From Kibdelosporangium persicum (lineage in GTDB: Bacteria; Actinomycetota; Actinomycetes; Mycobacteriales; Pseudonocardiaceae): a stretch of 64,000 bases of DNA. Shown here one piece after another: positions 32,195-41,082 of this stretch (its first letter is position 1; each line of letters starts with the position of its first letter). The notes under the pieces are model-generated. The model did not search any database. It was not told the origin of the DNA and worked only from the letters and a program-made list of their open reading frames with translations. A program made the position numbers and the translations under genes. The stretch spans positions 1-64,000 of the forward strand of contig NZ_JAAATY010000015.1 in NCBI RefSeq assembly GCF_013280595.1, given 5' to 3'.

Positions 32195-32910
32195 GGCTTC
32201 CTTTCCCACTCTCTGAGGTGCACGAGGCGTTGTTCGAGCCCGTCGAGACAGCGTTGCACGGCGTACTGGAACAGGTCGGTGAAGAAGTCGGCGACCCCGT
32301 GGGGATCCGCGGCCAGGTCCGCCACGAAGGTGCCGACCGCGGCCAGGCCCGGCAGGTCCGTGCGGCCCCGGAAGGCCAGGTACTCCTCGGCGTGCGCGCT
32401 ACGCACGGCGGCGATCCGGCTCGGGTAGTCCTCCAGCGAGATGTACTGGCAGGCCGTCGTCATGACGACGTTGTACGCAAGCACGCTGTCCGCGCCGAAC
32501 CCCGCTTCCTGTAACAGCCGCACACCCATGTCGATGATCGGCCCGCCACACGACGCCGGGGGACCGTGCATGGCCAGCCGGTAGGCGACACCGGGATAGC
32601 GGCGCAGCACATCGCGGTAGTCGTCCAGCAGCAGGCTGAACCATTCGCGCCACGGCAGCGTCTCCGGCGGCACCGTGAACTGGCGCACGACGTGGTCGAG
32701 GACCAGGCTGACGACCGCCTCCCGGTCGCCGACGTGGTGGTAGACCACCGCGGGCGAGGCCTCGATCCCGGCGGCGAGCTGCCGCAACGTCCAGTTGTCC
32801 AGTCCGTCCTGCGCGGTCAGCGCGACGGCCTGCGCCACGATCCGCTCAGCGGTGACCGCGGGCGGCCGTGTGCCGTTGCGCGAGCGCGCCCGCTGCCGCG
32901 GAATCCCCAT
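32191..32910 (-). CDS. TetR-family transcriptional regulator
   Basis: 239 residues. N-terminal helix-turn-helix: TAERIVAQAVALTAQDGLDN, then WTLRQLAAGIEASPAVVYHHVGDREAVVSLVL. C-terminal ligand domain of the TetR_C type. ATG 32910 is chosen; longer reading of the frame upstream runs into the neighbouring gene. Translationally coupled to the type II thioesterase, so it probably controls itself and that gene. Confidence 0.9.
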   Translation of the reverse strand: MGIPRQRARSRNGTRPPAVTAERIVAQAVALTAQDGLDNWTLRQLAAGIEASPAVVYHHVGDREAVVSLVLDHVVRQFTVPPETLPWREWFSLLLDDYRDVLRRYPGVAYRLAMHGPPASCGGPIIDMGVRLLQEAGFGADSVLAYNVVMTTACQYISLEDYPSRIAAVRSAHAEEYLAFRGRTDLPGLAAVGTFVADLAADPHGVADFFTDLFQYAVQRCLDGLEQRLVHLREWERKP

Positions 32911-32986
32911 GGCCCGACAGTAGCGTTTCGCACGCGCCTGGCCGGGCGGATCGAACAGACTCAGGGGTGGGGCCAGGCCTTCTGTC

Positions 32987-34306
32987 TCACACTGTGATCG
33001 AAGTGAGGTCGACGCCGTGGGCCGCGGTGGCGGTGACGTCCCGGACCCGTTCGGCCCAGACCGCGTGCCCGTGCTCCGTCCACAGTGGAAGAACCGGCAG
33101 TTCGCGCAGGATCTCGTTCTCGACCAGCCGGTAGTTCTCCGCCCGCACGACCGGGTCACCGGATGCCGCGGCGGCGTCGAGGAACGGCTTGACCGCCGGG
33201 AGGTCCAGGCCTTCGAACAGCTGGTGCGGACTGTCGAAGGTGAATCGCTGGTCGCGGATCTCGACCGCCGGGCCGTCACCGGTCGTGACGCCGAGGTGGG
33301 TGCGGACCTGGTTGTTCACCGCGTCCAGTTCGCCCTTGCCCCCGTCTGCGAACCGCACCGCCTTGAGTCCGGCCTGGTCACCCAGGGCCTTCGCGCCCCC
33401 CGCGTCGAAATTGCAGGCACGGCACACGTCCGCACGCTCGCCGGGTGCGACGGCCGGCGGGTAGAGCCTGGTCGCCGGGTCGAACTGGTTGTCCAGCGGT
33501 CCCGTCGCGACGGTCTTGCGGTCGATGGACAGGGCGATCGCGTACCGGGCGGCGGGATCGGGCAGGTCCGGGCCGAAGAGCAGGTAGCTGGCCCGTGGCT
33601 TCGGCCAGACCGCGTGCCGGTTGGCGAAGTCCTGGTGCATCGACTGGTGCCTGCTGCCCGGGAAGTCCACCACCAGATCCAGCCTGCCCGCCTTGACCTC
33701 GTCGAACGCGGCGGCGAGATCCTCGTGCACCCGGAGGTCGATCTGCCGCGCCTTGCTCCCGACCGGGTTGACCCGGACCAGCCTGCCGCCCTTCTCGTTG
33801 TCCCACGGGCCCTCCAGCCGGAACGGGCCGTTGCCGGCCAGCTCCTTGCCCGCACGGACGGGCAGCGCCCACACCGACGCCAGGAAAGCGGGCACGTAGC
33901 TCGCGGGCGACTTCGTGGTCAGCCGGATGGTCAGGTCGTCGACGGCATCGATCCGGTCGAAGGGGATCGGCTGCCCGGCCACCTTCCGCCAGGCGTCCAC
34001 ATAGGAGCCGGCGGTCACCGGGGCGCCGTCGTGGTACGTCCCCGGGCGCAGCTTGATCGTCCACGTGATCTGGTCGGGAGTGCCGGTCACCGACTCCGCG
34101 GCGCGCGGGGTGATCTTGCCGGTCGCCGGGTCGTGGTCGATCAACGGCGTGTACAGCGCGTTGCTGATCATTCGGTCCTGCCACGGTGACGCGACAGCAC
34201 CGATGCCCACGCTCAGCACACCGGGTTGCGCGGGAGCGGGTTCCGGGGTGGTGCTACAGCCGGTGATCATGACGGCGACCGTGAGCAAGATCGGCGTGAC
34301 GCGCAT
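32987..34306 (-). CDS. ABC transporter substrate-binding lipoprotein, family 5
   Basis: 439 residues. Lipoprotein signal MRVTPILLTVAVMITGCSTT with lipobox Cys at about residue 17, so it is tethered outside the membrane. Family 5 (oligopeptide/nickel type) features: NALYTPLIDHDPATGKITPR and WTIKLRPGTYHDGAPVTAG. It binds peptides or similar solutes. No permease or ATPase genes are adjacent, so it is an orphan binding protein or serves a transporter encoded elsewhere. Confidence 0.9.
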   Translation of the reverse strand: MRVTPILLTVAVMITGCSTTPEPAPAQPGVLSVGIGAVASPWQDRMISNALYTPLIDHDPATGKITPRAAESVTGTPDQITWTIKLRPGTYHDGAPVTAGSYVDAWRKVAGQPIPFDRIDAVDDLTIRLTTKSPASYVPAFLASVWALPVRAGKELAGNGPFRLEGPWDNEKGGRLVRVNPVGSKARQIDLRVHEDLAAAFDEVKAGRLDLVVDFPGSRHQSMHQDFANRHAVWPKPRASYLLFGPDLPDPAARYAIALSIDRKTVATGPLDNQFDPATRLYPPAVAPGERADVCRACNFDAGGAKALGDQAGLKAVRFADGGKGELDAVNNQVRTHLGVTTGDGPAVEIRDQRFTFDSPHQLFEGLDLPAVKPFLDAAAASGDPVVRAENYRLVENEILRELPVLPLWTEHGHAVWAERVRDVTATAAHGVDLTSITV

Positions 34307-34379
34307 GCCCAGTTCCTAGCAGATGAGGGTCTTACCAGCGACGAACGGCCATTGTGTCCTGTTCGGTAAGGGCTTTAGG

Positions 34380-35765
34380 GTGACCGGGGTGCGTAGGTGG
34401 TTATACGGTTCTACAGTCGCAGTGTCCGCGGTCGCGCTGATGTTCGTCAGCACAGTGCCCGCTCAAGCTTGCGGTGACGAGGTTTTCGGAAACCCGTCCA
34501 GTGCCGCACATGCCGGCCATACCGGGCCCCGGGCCGAGGGAGTGGCCGCGACCAGCGCGGTCAAGAACGTCGAACAGGTGGCGAACCTGCCTGACGCGAC
34601 CGGTGCCACCTCGGTGCGGTTCCTGAAGTACGGCCACAAGGACGTGCTGTTCATCTCCGGCAGGTTCGGCCTCAAGTCGTACGACGTCGACAACCCGCGC
34701 AAGCCCAAGCTGCTCAGCGAGGTCTCCCTGCCCGGGTTCTGGCAGGGCGAGGACACCGAGGTCGACGAGAAGCGCAAGCTTGTCTTCCTGGCCCGCGACC
34801 CGCGCGCGTACGGCGGCACCACGAACACCGGTGAGTCCGGCGTCTACACGATCGACGCCAAACGCCCGGACAAGCTCGAGCTGATCAGCTACGTGCAGGT
34901 CCCGGCGGGCCACACGACCAGCTGCGTCAACGACTGCCGGTACCTCTGGACCGGTGGCCCGGCCAAGGCCGACAACCAGCCCGCCGACTGGGGCGGCCGC
35001 CCGATCTGGGTGACCGACATGAAGGACCCGCGCAAGCCCAAGGTCTTCCCGAACCCGATCGACCTGTACCGCAACGACGGCAAGACCGACTACGCGCATG
35101 ACGTCCAGGTCGACGCCATGGGCATCGCGTGGTCGTCCGGTCGTGGCGGTGTGCGTGGTTACTGGACCGACGGCTGGCACCGTGACCCCGTCGCGGGCAA
35201 GTTCCGCAAGGCCACGGCGCTCGACCCGGTTCCGTACGCCGGCGGCGGTGTGTCCGAGCTGACCGCCCCGTCGAAGTTCATGCACAACAGCTACCGCCCG
35301 GTCGGCTGGCGCTCGAAGGACGGCGGCGACCACGAGCGGTTCGGCCGCACCGGTGACCTGATCTACGCCACCGAGGAGTCGTTCATCCAGAACAGTTGCG
35401 CGGCCGACGGCATCCTCGTGATCGCCTCGCTCAAGGGCTCGTACAACGGTGAGGGCTGGCGGTCGACCCCGGAGAAGCCGTTCCGGCTCAAGACCATCGG
35501 CAGCTGGAGCGTGGCGGGCCAGGAAGGCAGCATCGAGAGTGACGACTGCTCGGCGCACTACTTCGACGTGCAGGGCAACGTCCTCGTGCAGTCGTTCTAC
35601 GCGCAGGGCACGCGGTTCCTGGACATCAGCGACCCGACCAACCCGCGGCAGATCGCGTACCACCGTCCGGGTGACGGCCGGTCCTGGTACCCGATGTGGC
35701 ACAAGGGCCTGGTGTACGTCGCGGACAACGTGCGTGGCGTGGACATCCTGAAGCTGTCACGCTGA
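34380..35765 (+). CDS. Secreted LVIVD-repeat protein
   Basis: About 461 residues. Signal peptide: VRRWLYGS followed by a hydrophobic core to VSTVPAQA, then a mature protein with beta-propeller-like LVIVD repeats (VLFISGRFGLKSYDVDNPRKP and RFLDISDPTNPRQIAYHRPG are two units). HAHGH-type metal sites are not obvious. Exported; function unknown. GTG 34380 or 34389 is chosen because the signal peptide begins there; an in-frame start at 34323 would place about 20 residues before it. Confidence 0.85.
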   Translation: MTGVRRWLYGSTVAVSAVALMFVSTVPAQACGDEVFGNPSSAAHAGHTGPRAEGVAATSAVKNVEQVANLPDATGATSVRFLKYGHKDVLFISGRFGLKSYDVDNPRKPKLLSEVSLPGFWQGEDTEVDEKRKLVFLARDPRAYGGTTNTGESGVYTIDAKRPDKLELISYVQVPAGHTTSCVNDCRYLWTGGPAKADNQPADWGGRPIWVTDMKDPRKPKVFPNPIDLYRNDGKTDYAHDVQVDAMGIAWSSGRGGVRGYWTDGWHRDPVAGKFRKATALDPVPYAGGGVSELTAPSKFMHNSYRPVGWRSKDGGDHERFGRTGDLIYATEESFIQNSCAADGILVIASLKGSYNGEGWRSTPEKPFRLKTIGSWSVAGQEGSIESDDCSAHYFDVQGNVLVQSFYAQGTRFLDISDPTNPRQIAYHRPGDGRSWYPMWHKGLVYVADNVRGVDILKLSR

Positions 35766-35780
35766 TCCGCCAGCAGCACG

Positions 35781-35808
35781 GCGCCCCTGGTGGATCCACC
35801 GGGGGCGC
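35781..35808. terminator. Hairpin terminator after the LVIVD gene
   Basis: Near-perfect 28-bp dyad: GCGCCCC (35781-35787) pairs with GGGGCGC (35802-35808) around the palindrome GGTGGATCCACC. It starts 15 bp after the stop codon and ends before the stress-regulator gene. Confidence 0.7.
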
Positions 35809-35896
35809 TTCGCGTGGCGAGGTTTAGGGCCACGTCGCCGGGGGTAGCCCGCTTCGGGGCGTGTGCATCGCCCAGGCAAGAGGGAGTGAGCCTCTC

Positions 35897-37750
35897 GTGG
35901 GACGTGCGATCGGGGGCGATCCGGCCGACGTGGCACGCGCCTTCGAGCACCTGCCGGCAGTGGTGTGGTTGCTCGAAGGCCCTGAACACATCGTGGTCGC
36001 CGCTAACCGTGCCGCTCGGGCGAGCGTGGGTGATCTGGATCTGATCGGGATGCCGATCCGGCTGGCGGGCAAGGCGCTGCCGGGTACGCGGCTGCTCGAC
36101 ATGCTCGACGAGGTGTACCGGGAAGGCCGGACCCTGTCGGTCCAGGAGCCGGACGCGCTGGTCACGGTACGGCCGTTAATCGACGCCTATGACGTCGTCA
36201 CCGGGCTCGTGGCGCAGGTCGTGGTGCTGGCCGACCAGCCGCCTCCCTTTCGTCGCGACGAGCACGAAGTCGCGCTCGACTTGCAGCTGGCGGTGCTGCC
36301 GCACGGGCTTCCGGTGCTGCCGGAGATCAGCATGGCGGCGGTGTACCTGCCCGCGGGCGCCAACGACGCGGCCGGTGGGGACTGGTTCGAGGTGGTCCCG
36401 ATGCCGGGCGGCAGGCTCGGGCTGATCGTCGGCGACGTCGTCGGGCACGGTCCACGGGCGTCCGCGATCATGGGGCAGCTGCGGGCGATCGTGGCCGAGC
36501 GGATGCTGCTCGGCGGCGAACTCAGGGACGTGGTCAACGCGTTGGACACGTTCGCCCGGAGTGCGCCCGAGGCCAGGGGCACGACGGTCTGTGTGGCCGT
36601 CCTCGACAGGCAGAACGGCTCGTTGGCGTACTGCACGCGCGGCCATCCGCCGCCCCTCGTGGTCGGCGCGAACGGCGACACGCGGGTGCTCCCGCAGCCG
36701 AGCGGACCGCCGCTGGCGTTCGGCGACGGCGAGTTCATGTTCGCCGACGACGTGCTGTGGCCAGGCGAGACGATCGTGCTGTACTCCGACGGCGCGGTGG
36801 AGCGGCCGGGCCGCACGATCGTCGAGGGAATCGGCGAACTGGCCGCGTGTGCGGCGCAGGTCGTCCGGGTCAACGGGACCGGGCAACGGGCCCTGGCGGA
36901 CCGGATCTGCCAGAGCGGCCTGCAGCTGATCGAGGACGGCCACGCCCCGCACGACGACGCCAGCCTGCTGGCGGTGACCGTGCTGCTGCCGTTCGTCGAC
37001 CCGCTGGTGATGGCGGTGCCCGCGAGCCCGGAGAAGCTCACCGACGTGCGCCGTGAACTGGGCCGGTGGCTGACCGACCTGCGGCTGATGGAGGAGGATC
37101 TGGTCGCGGTCGAACTGAGCGTGATCGAGGCCGTCACCAACAGCATCGAACACGCGTACGCCGAGCCGGGCGGAACCGTGCAGGTGGAGGCGTCACTCGA
37201 CGACATCGGCCGGCTGCACATCGAGGTGTCGGACACCGGGACGTGGAAAAAACCGGACGACGAACCGGGTTTCCGCGGCCGCGGCATGCTGATGATGCGT
37301 GAGTCCATGGACGAGATGCGGCTGGCCACCACGTCGAAGGGCACCGTGGTGGAGATGTGCAAGACGGTGCGGCGCCCGGTGCGTACCGGCGCGACCCGGG
37401 TCGCGCCCGCTCGTGACGAGGACCTCGACGACCTGCGGATCGACATGATGAGCCTGCCGGACTCGCTGTGGCTGACGGTTTCCGGAGCACTGGACGGCAG
37501 CTCGGCCGCTCGGTTGCGCAGCGCGTTACTCGAAGCCGCACGCGGCGGCAGCAGGTTGCCGATCACGCTCGTACTCGACGACGTGACCGCTCTCGGCAGC
37601 GCGGGCCTGCGGGTTCTGACCGAACAGGGCAGGCGCCTCGGGGACGCTGGCCGTGTGCTTCGCGTTGTCGCGTCGCCGAACAGCCCAGCGGGGAACGTGC
37701 TGTCGATCAGCGGTGTGGACATGCTGTTGGACGTGCGCTCACACGCCTGA
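35897..37750 (+). CDS. PAS-PP2C phosphatase-HATPase-STAS stress regulator
   Basis: About 617 residues with four modules: PAS (about 10-110, AFEHLPAVVWLLEGPEHIVV), SpoIIE/RsbU PP2C phosphatase (about 135-360, AGGDWFEVVPMPGGRLGLIV and GDVVGHG), RsbW-like HATPase (about 365-480, NSIEHAYAEPGG and FRGRGMLMMRESMD), and a C-terminal STAS domain (SLWLTVSGALDGSSAARL, then LDDVTALGSAGLRVL). It thus combines a switch phosphatase, anti-sigma kinase and antagonist in one chain, a partner-switching controller of a stress sigma factor. GTG 35897 has AGGGAG ten bases upstream. Confidence 0.88.
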   Translation: MGRAIGGDPADVARAFEHLPAVVWLLEGPEHIVVAANRAARASVGDLDLIGMPIRLAGKALPGTRLLDMLDEVYREGRTLSVQEPDALVTVRPLIDAYDVVTGLVAQVVVLADQPPPFRRDEHEVALDLQLAVLPHGLPVLPEISMAAVYLPAGANDAAGGDWFEVVPMPGGRLGLIVGDVVGHGPRASAIMGQLRAIVAERMLLGGELRDVVNALDTFARSAPEARGTTVCVAVLDRQNGSLAYCTRGHPPPLVVGANGDTRVLPQPSGPPLAFGDGEFMFADDVLWPGETIVLYSDGAVERPGRTIVEGIGELAACAAQVVRVNGTGQRALADRICQSGLQLIEDGHAPHDDASLLAVTVLLPFVDPLVMAVPASPEKLTDVRRELGRWLTDLRLMEEDLVAVELSVIEAVTNSIEHAYAEPGGTVQVEASLDDIGRLHIEVSDTGTWKKPDDEPGFRGRGMLMMRESMDEMRLATTSKGTVVEMCKTVRRPVRTGATRVAPARDEDLDDLRIDMMSLPDSLWLTVSGALDGSSAARLRSALLEAARGGSRLPITLVLDDVTALGSAGLRVLTEQGRRLGDAGRVLRVVASPNSPAGNVLSISGVDMLLDVRSHA

Positions 37751-37815
37751 TCTGCGGAGCGGCGCCGTAACCCATAGGTTGGGGACTTGCGAGAACCAAA
37801 CCGGAAGGAGCGGAC

Positions 37816-38115
37816 ATGCTCGCGGTCACGGATGCCGCCGCCCAGGCGATCGAGGCACTGACGAGTCAGAACGACGAGTCGCAGGTCGAAGGCGGGCTCC
37901 GGTTCAGTTTGCAGTCCAGCGACGACGTCGGCGCGCAGCTGGCGCTCGCGGTGACCAAACAGCCGGAACAGGGCGACCAGGTCGTCACCGCCGACAACGG
38001 CGCGAATGTGTATCTCGAACGCGGGGCCGCCGAGTTCCTTGACGACAAGGTGCTTGACGTGCAACGCAACAGCGAGGGCGAGATCGCCTTCGCCCTGGCG
38101 CCGCAAGGGGTGTAG
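37816..38115 (+). CDS. HesB/IscA-like protein lacking cysteines
   Basis: 99 residues starting MLAVTDAAAQAIEALTSQ with the HesB/IscA-like fold pattern (GLRFSLQSSDD, then NGANVYLERGAAEFLDDKVL). There is no cysteine anywhere, so it cannot ligate an iron-sulphur cluster the way IscA does; such Cys-free members occur in actinomycetes and have no proven role. ATG 37816 follows AAGGAG. A strong hairpin terminator follows. Confidence 0.8.
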   Translation: MLAVTDAAAQAIEALTSQNDESQVEGGLRFSLQSSDDVGAQLALAVTKQPEQGDQVVTADNGANVYLERGAAEFLDDKVLDVQRNSEGEIAFALAPQGV

Positions 38116-38120
38116 AAGGT

Positions 38121-38157
38121 CGGGCTGAAGGCGGGCGTGGCGGTCGCCTTCAGCCCG
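38121..38157. terminator. Hairpin terminator after the HesB-like gene
   Basis: Perfect 13-bp arms CGGGCTGAAGGCG (38121-38133) and CGCCTTCAGCCCG (38145-38157) with an 11-base loop, 5 bp after the stop codon. Confidence 0.8.
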
Positions 38158-38266
38158 GCCACTCAGGTGCCCCTCTTCGCATACGTTTGCACCGGCTGTA
38201 GATCAAGGTATGACCCGCGTACCGGCCCGGCCATGACGAATATGACCTAGGTATGGCGAAGAACCC

Positions 38267-39244
38267 CTAGTGGTTCCGTGTCCGTCCGAAAGGGACTGTA
38301 CACAACACGAACAGGGTCGCCGTGAACACGGGCAACCACGCCAGGCGCAGCAGTGGCCACATCGGATCATCCGGTGACGTGTGCAGACCGGGCACCACGC
38401 CGAAGGCCTGCGCGGTGAGCACGACGATCAGCAAAGCACTCTGGTGCACCAGGAAAAGCATGAGCGCCCGATCGTTGATCCATCGCGTCAGGCGCGAGTT
38501 GGCCCGCCTCACGGTGAGCGATGCCGCTCCGACCTGCGCGGCGGCCAACGCCAACGCCGCCGGTGAGGGCGGCGCGAGATTCGACCGCGCCTCGCCCGTT
38601 CCCCCGACCGCGCTGACCGGATAGCCCGCGTACCGGACGAGCAGGAAGTACGCCAGAGCCCCGCCCAGCAGCAACGGCAGACCCCACCGCAAACCCGCGC
38701 GGGCGGCGAGGATTCCCGCCTGCCACGGCGCCCACCAGACGGTGATCACGGTGATCTCGTTGACCGTCAGTTCGCCGACGACCGTGAGCACAACCGGGAT
38801 CGTCAACGCCCATGCCCGGAGTTTCCCGTCCAGCCACGACATGGCAGGGGTGAGTGCTTGCAGGACGACGTAGACACCGAGGAACCACAGGGGAGAGGTC
38901 ACCAGGTGGATGACTGTCTTCGAGGTCTCCCCGGGCATCCCGCTGACGACGATGATCAACGCCCACGCCGCGAGCAGAACGGCGACGGGGACGGCGAGCC
39001 TGGTCAGTTTGTGCCACAACCCCGTTTTCGATCGCGCCGCGGCGAACCCGCCGGCGAAGAAGAAGAGACCCAGCGTCTGCAGAACCCAGCTCAGCGGTGC
39101 GAGATCCGGCATGTGCCGCAGCGGACTGTCCACTGTGAGGCCGGCGGGACCGGAGACCAGCGCCGTCACCAGCCAGTGACCGGCGATGACGCCGACCACC
39201 GCGACGGCCCGGACGGAGTCGATGGTCGGGTCCCGGCCAGGCAT
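38267..39244 (-). CDS. Integral-membrane acyltransferase (Acyl_transf_3)
   Basis: About 325 residues with roughly ten membrane spans. The start RDPTIDSVRAVAVVGVIAGHW carries the R and H of the acyltransferase-3 family, followed by LGLFFFAGGFAAARS. These enzymes O-acylate sugars or cell-surface polymers at the membrane. I favour ATG 39244, which leaves room for promoters; ATG 39280 would lie only 11 bp from the divergent DUF1707 gene. Confidence 0.82.
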   Translation of the reverse strand: MPGRDPTIDSVRAVAVVGVIAGHWLVTALVSGPAGLTVDSPLRHMPDLAPLSWVLQTLGLFFFAGGFAAARSKTGLWHKLTRLAVPVAVLLAAWALIIVVSGMPGETSKTVIHLVTSPLWFLGVYVVLQALTPAMSWLDGKLRAWALTIPVVLTVVGELTVNEITVITVWWAPWQAGILAARAGLRWGLPLLLGGALAYFLLVRYAGYPVSAVGGTGEARSNLAPPSPAALALAAAQVGAASLTVRRANSRLTRWINDRALMLFLVHQSALLIVVLTAQAFGVVPGLHTSPDDPMWPLLRLAWLPVFTATLFVLCTVPFGRTRNH

Positions 39245-39291
39245 GACCAGATTGTGACTCAGCGGGGTGAATCCGCTCATAGAATGCCGCC

Positions 39292-39750
39292 ATGGGGAAG
39301 GGTGACGGCACCATCCGGATCAGCGACGCGGAACGGGAGGCGGCCGTCGCCACACTCGGCGTGCACATGTCCACCGGCCGCCTCGACCTCGCCGAGTACG
39401 AGGACCGCTGTGGCCTCGCCGCGGCGGCGCGGACCAGGGCGGACCTGGAGGCGTTGTTCGAGGACCTGCCCGCACCCCACCCGGACCTCAGCTCGGCGAC
39501 CCGCCCGGCCGACCTGGTGAAGCGGACCGGTCAACTGGTCAGCCGGTCGACGGGCAGGCAGGCCGAGACTCCCGCCACCGCGGCACTGGACGCCGTTGCC
39601 GGGCTGGCGTTCATGCTCGGCATCCCGGGCGCCATCCTGTTGACGATCTTCCTCGGCATGTGGTGGGTGTTCATCCCGGTCGCCGCCGTGCTGGTGATCG
39701 CGGGCAGCCTCAGCGACGCCGCCAAGAAACGGTCCCAGATCTCCGAATAG
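39292..39750 (+). CDS. DUF1707 protein with two membrane segments
   Basis: 152 residues. Residues 8-60 are DUF1707 (IRISDAEREAAVATLGVHMS, then GRLDLAEYEDRCGLAAAART), a short domain common in actinobacteria and suspected to bind DNA or membranes. Residues about 95-145 are two close hydrophobic spans (LAFMLGIPGAILLTIFLGMW and VFIPVAAVLVIAGSL). Function unknown. Confidence 0.88.
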   Translation: MGKGDGTIRISDAEREAAVATLGVHMSTGRLDLAEYEDRCGLAAAARTRADLEALFEDLPAPHPDLSSATRPADLVKRTGQLVSRSTGRQAETPATAALDAVAGLAFMLGIPGAILLTIFLGMWWVFIPVAAVLVIAGSLSDAAKKRSQISE

Positions 39751-39916
39751 GGGCGCCTCGGCAGGCTGATGATTCGGTGTTGATGTCCGGGCCGAAGACC
39801 AGCGCCTGAACCTGGGTCTCGTGGCCGGGCAGCAAGGCGTTCTGGCGGGGGAGTGAAGGGCCGGCCACGTCGAAGGCCCGGCGAGACTGTCGGACCCCTC
39901 GGCTACTGTCCGGGCT

Positions 39917-40711
39917 GTGCGGACGATGACTGTGCTGGCGCGGCGGCCCGGGTTCGGGGTCGACGTCGTGACCTGCGCGGATGACCACACCCGGTGGTCG
40001 AAGCCGGAAGTGCGGACGGGCTTCGGCTTCGTGCTGGCCTGGCGGGGGCGGTTCCGGTTGTCGTCGCGTGGCCGTGAGGTCGATGTGGACTCGACCGTCG
40101 GTTACGTGAGCGTTCCCGGTGCCGAGGAGCGGTTCTCCCATCCGGCGGGCGGCGACGTGTGCACGTCGGTGACCGTCGCGCCGGAACTCTGGCGTGGTTC
40201 GGATGGTCCCGCCCTGTACGTCGACGCCCGCACGGACCTGGCGCACAAGCGACTGCTCGCTGCCGTGCGGGGCAGGGACATCGACTACGAGGCCGCCGAG
40301 GAGTTACTGGACCTGCTGGCTGGTCGCGCACCCGTGCTCAAGGGGCCGAACGACGGCGCGATGCTGGCGGCCGCCCGTGAGGCGATCCTGACCGAGGACC
40401 CTGGCGGTCTGTTACCGCTTGCCGAGCGGCTCGGTGTCTCGCCGTACCGGCTGAGCCGGGCGTTCCCGCGTGAGCTCGGAGTCTCGGTGACCCAGTACCG
40501 CAACCGGGTCAGGGTGGGCAAAGCCCTTGACCGGATCGCCGAGGGGGAACGGGATCTCGCGGGGCTCGCGGCCGACCTGGGGTTCGCCGACCAGGCGCAC
40601 CTGTCCAGGGTGGTCCGCGCGCACCTCGGGCGCACGCCAGGGGTGCTGAGGCGGCTCCTGCAAGAATCTTCAAGACCCGCGCGGCCGGGAAGCCGAGACT
40701 CGCCGGCATGA
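39917..40711 (+). CDS. AraC-family transcriptional regulator
   Basis: 264 residues with a small cupin-like N-terminal sensing region and a C-terminal AraC helix-turn-helix pair (LAERLGVSPYRLSRAFPREL, then GLAADLGFADQAHLSRVVRA). Start at GTG 39917 or ATG 39926. The stop overlaps the VOC gene ATG by 4 bp, so it is cotranscribed with the VOC and Ogt genes. The Ogt neighbour raises the possibility of an alkylation response, but no Ada-type metal-binding Cys cluster is seen. Confidence 0.88.
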   Translation: MRTMTVLARRPGFGVDVVTCADDHTRWSKPEVRTGFGFVLAWRGRFRLSSRGREVDVDSTVGYVSVPGAEERFSHPAGGDVCTSVTVAPELWRGSDGPALYVDARTDLAHKRLLAAVRGRDIDYEAAEELLDLLAGRAPVLKGPNDGAMLAAAREAILTEDPGGLLPLAERLGVSPYRLSRAFPRELGVSVTQYRNRVRVGKALDRIAEGERDLAGLAADLGFADQAHLSRVVRAHLGRTPGVLRRLLQESSRPARPGSRDSPA

Positions 40712-41067
40712 GCAGAACGTTGACGACAGTGGTGATCGACAGTGCCGCGCCGCCGACCCTGGCGAAGTTCTACCAGGCGGTGACCGGGTGGGAGCCGGCT
40801 TCCGGCACGGACGACTTCGCGAGTCTCACCGGCGGGCCGGTGGTGCTGGCGTTCCAGTACGTTCCGGACTACCGGGCCGCGGGCTGGCCGGACAACGGCA
40901 AGCACATCCATCTGGACTTCGAGGTGGACGACGTGGCCGCGGCCGTGCGGGAACTCGTGGCCGCGGGCGCGACCAAGCCGGAGTTCCAGCCCGGCGGCGA
41001 CGACTGGACAGTCCTGCAGGACCCGGAAGGCCACGTCTTCTGCCTGGTGCCTGCCGCGACCGCATAG
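40708..41067 (+). CDS. VOC-family (glyoxalase-like) protein
   Basis: 119 residues with two beta-alpha-beta-beta-beta units: TLTTVVIDSAAPPTLAKFYQ at the start, HIHLDFEVDDVAAAVRELVA, then WTVLQDPEGHVFCLV at the end. This is the vicinal-oxygen-chelate fold; metal ligands are plausible (His in HLDF and Glu in DPEGH) but not certain. Role unknown. ATG overlaps the AraC stop. Confidence 0.9.
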   Translation: MSRTLTTVVIDSAAPPTLAKFYQAVTGWEPASGTDDFASLTGGPVVLAFQYVPDYRAAGWPDNGKHIHLDFEVDDVAAAVRELVAAGATKPEFQPGGDDWTVLQDPEGHVFCLVPAATA

Positions 41068-41082
41068 GGGAGAACAGACCGC

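Noticed and set aside
32911-33279. Upstream extension of the TetR frame by 123 codons
   Set aside because: It overlaps the lipoprotein gene and carries no recognisable sequence; ATG 32910 precedes the helix-turn-helix properly.
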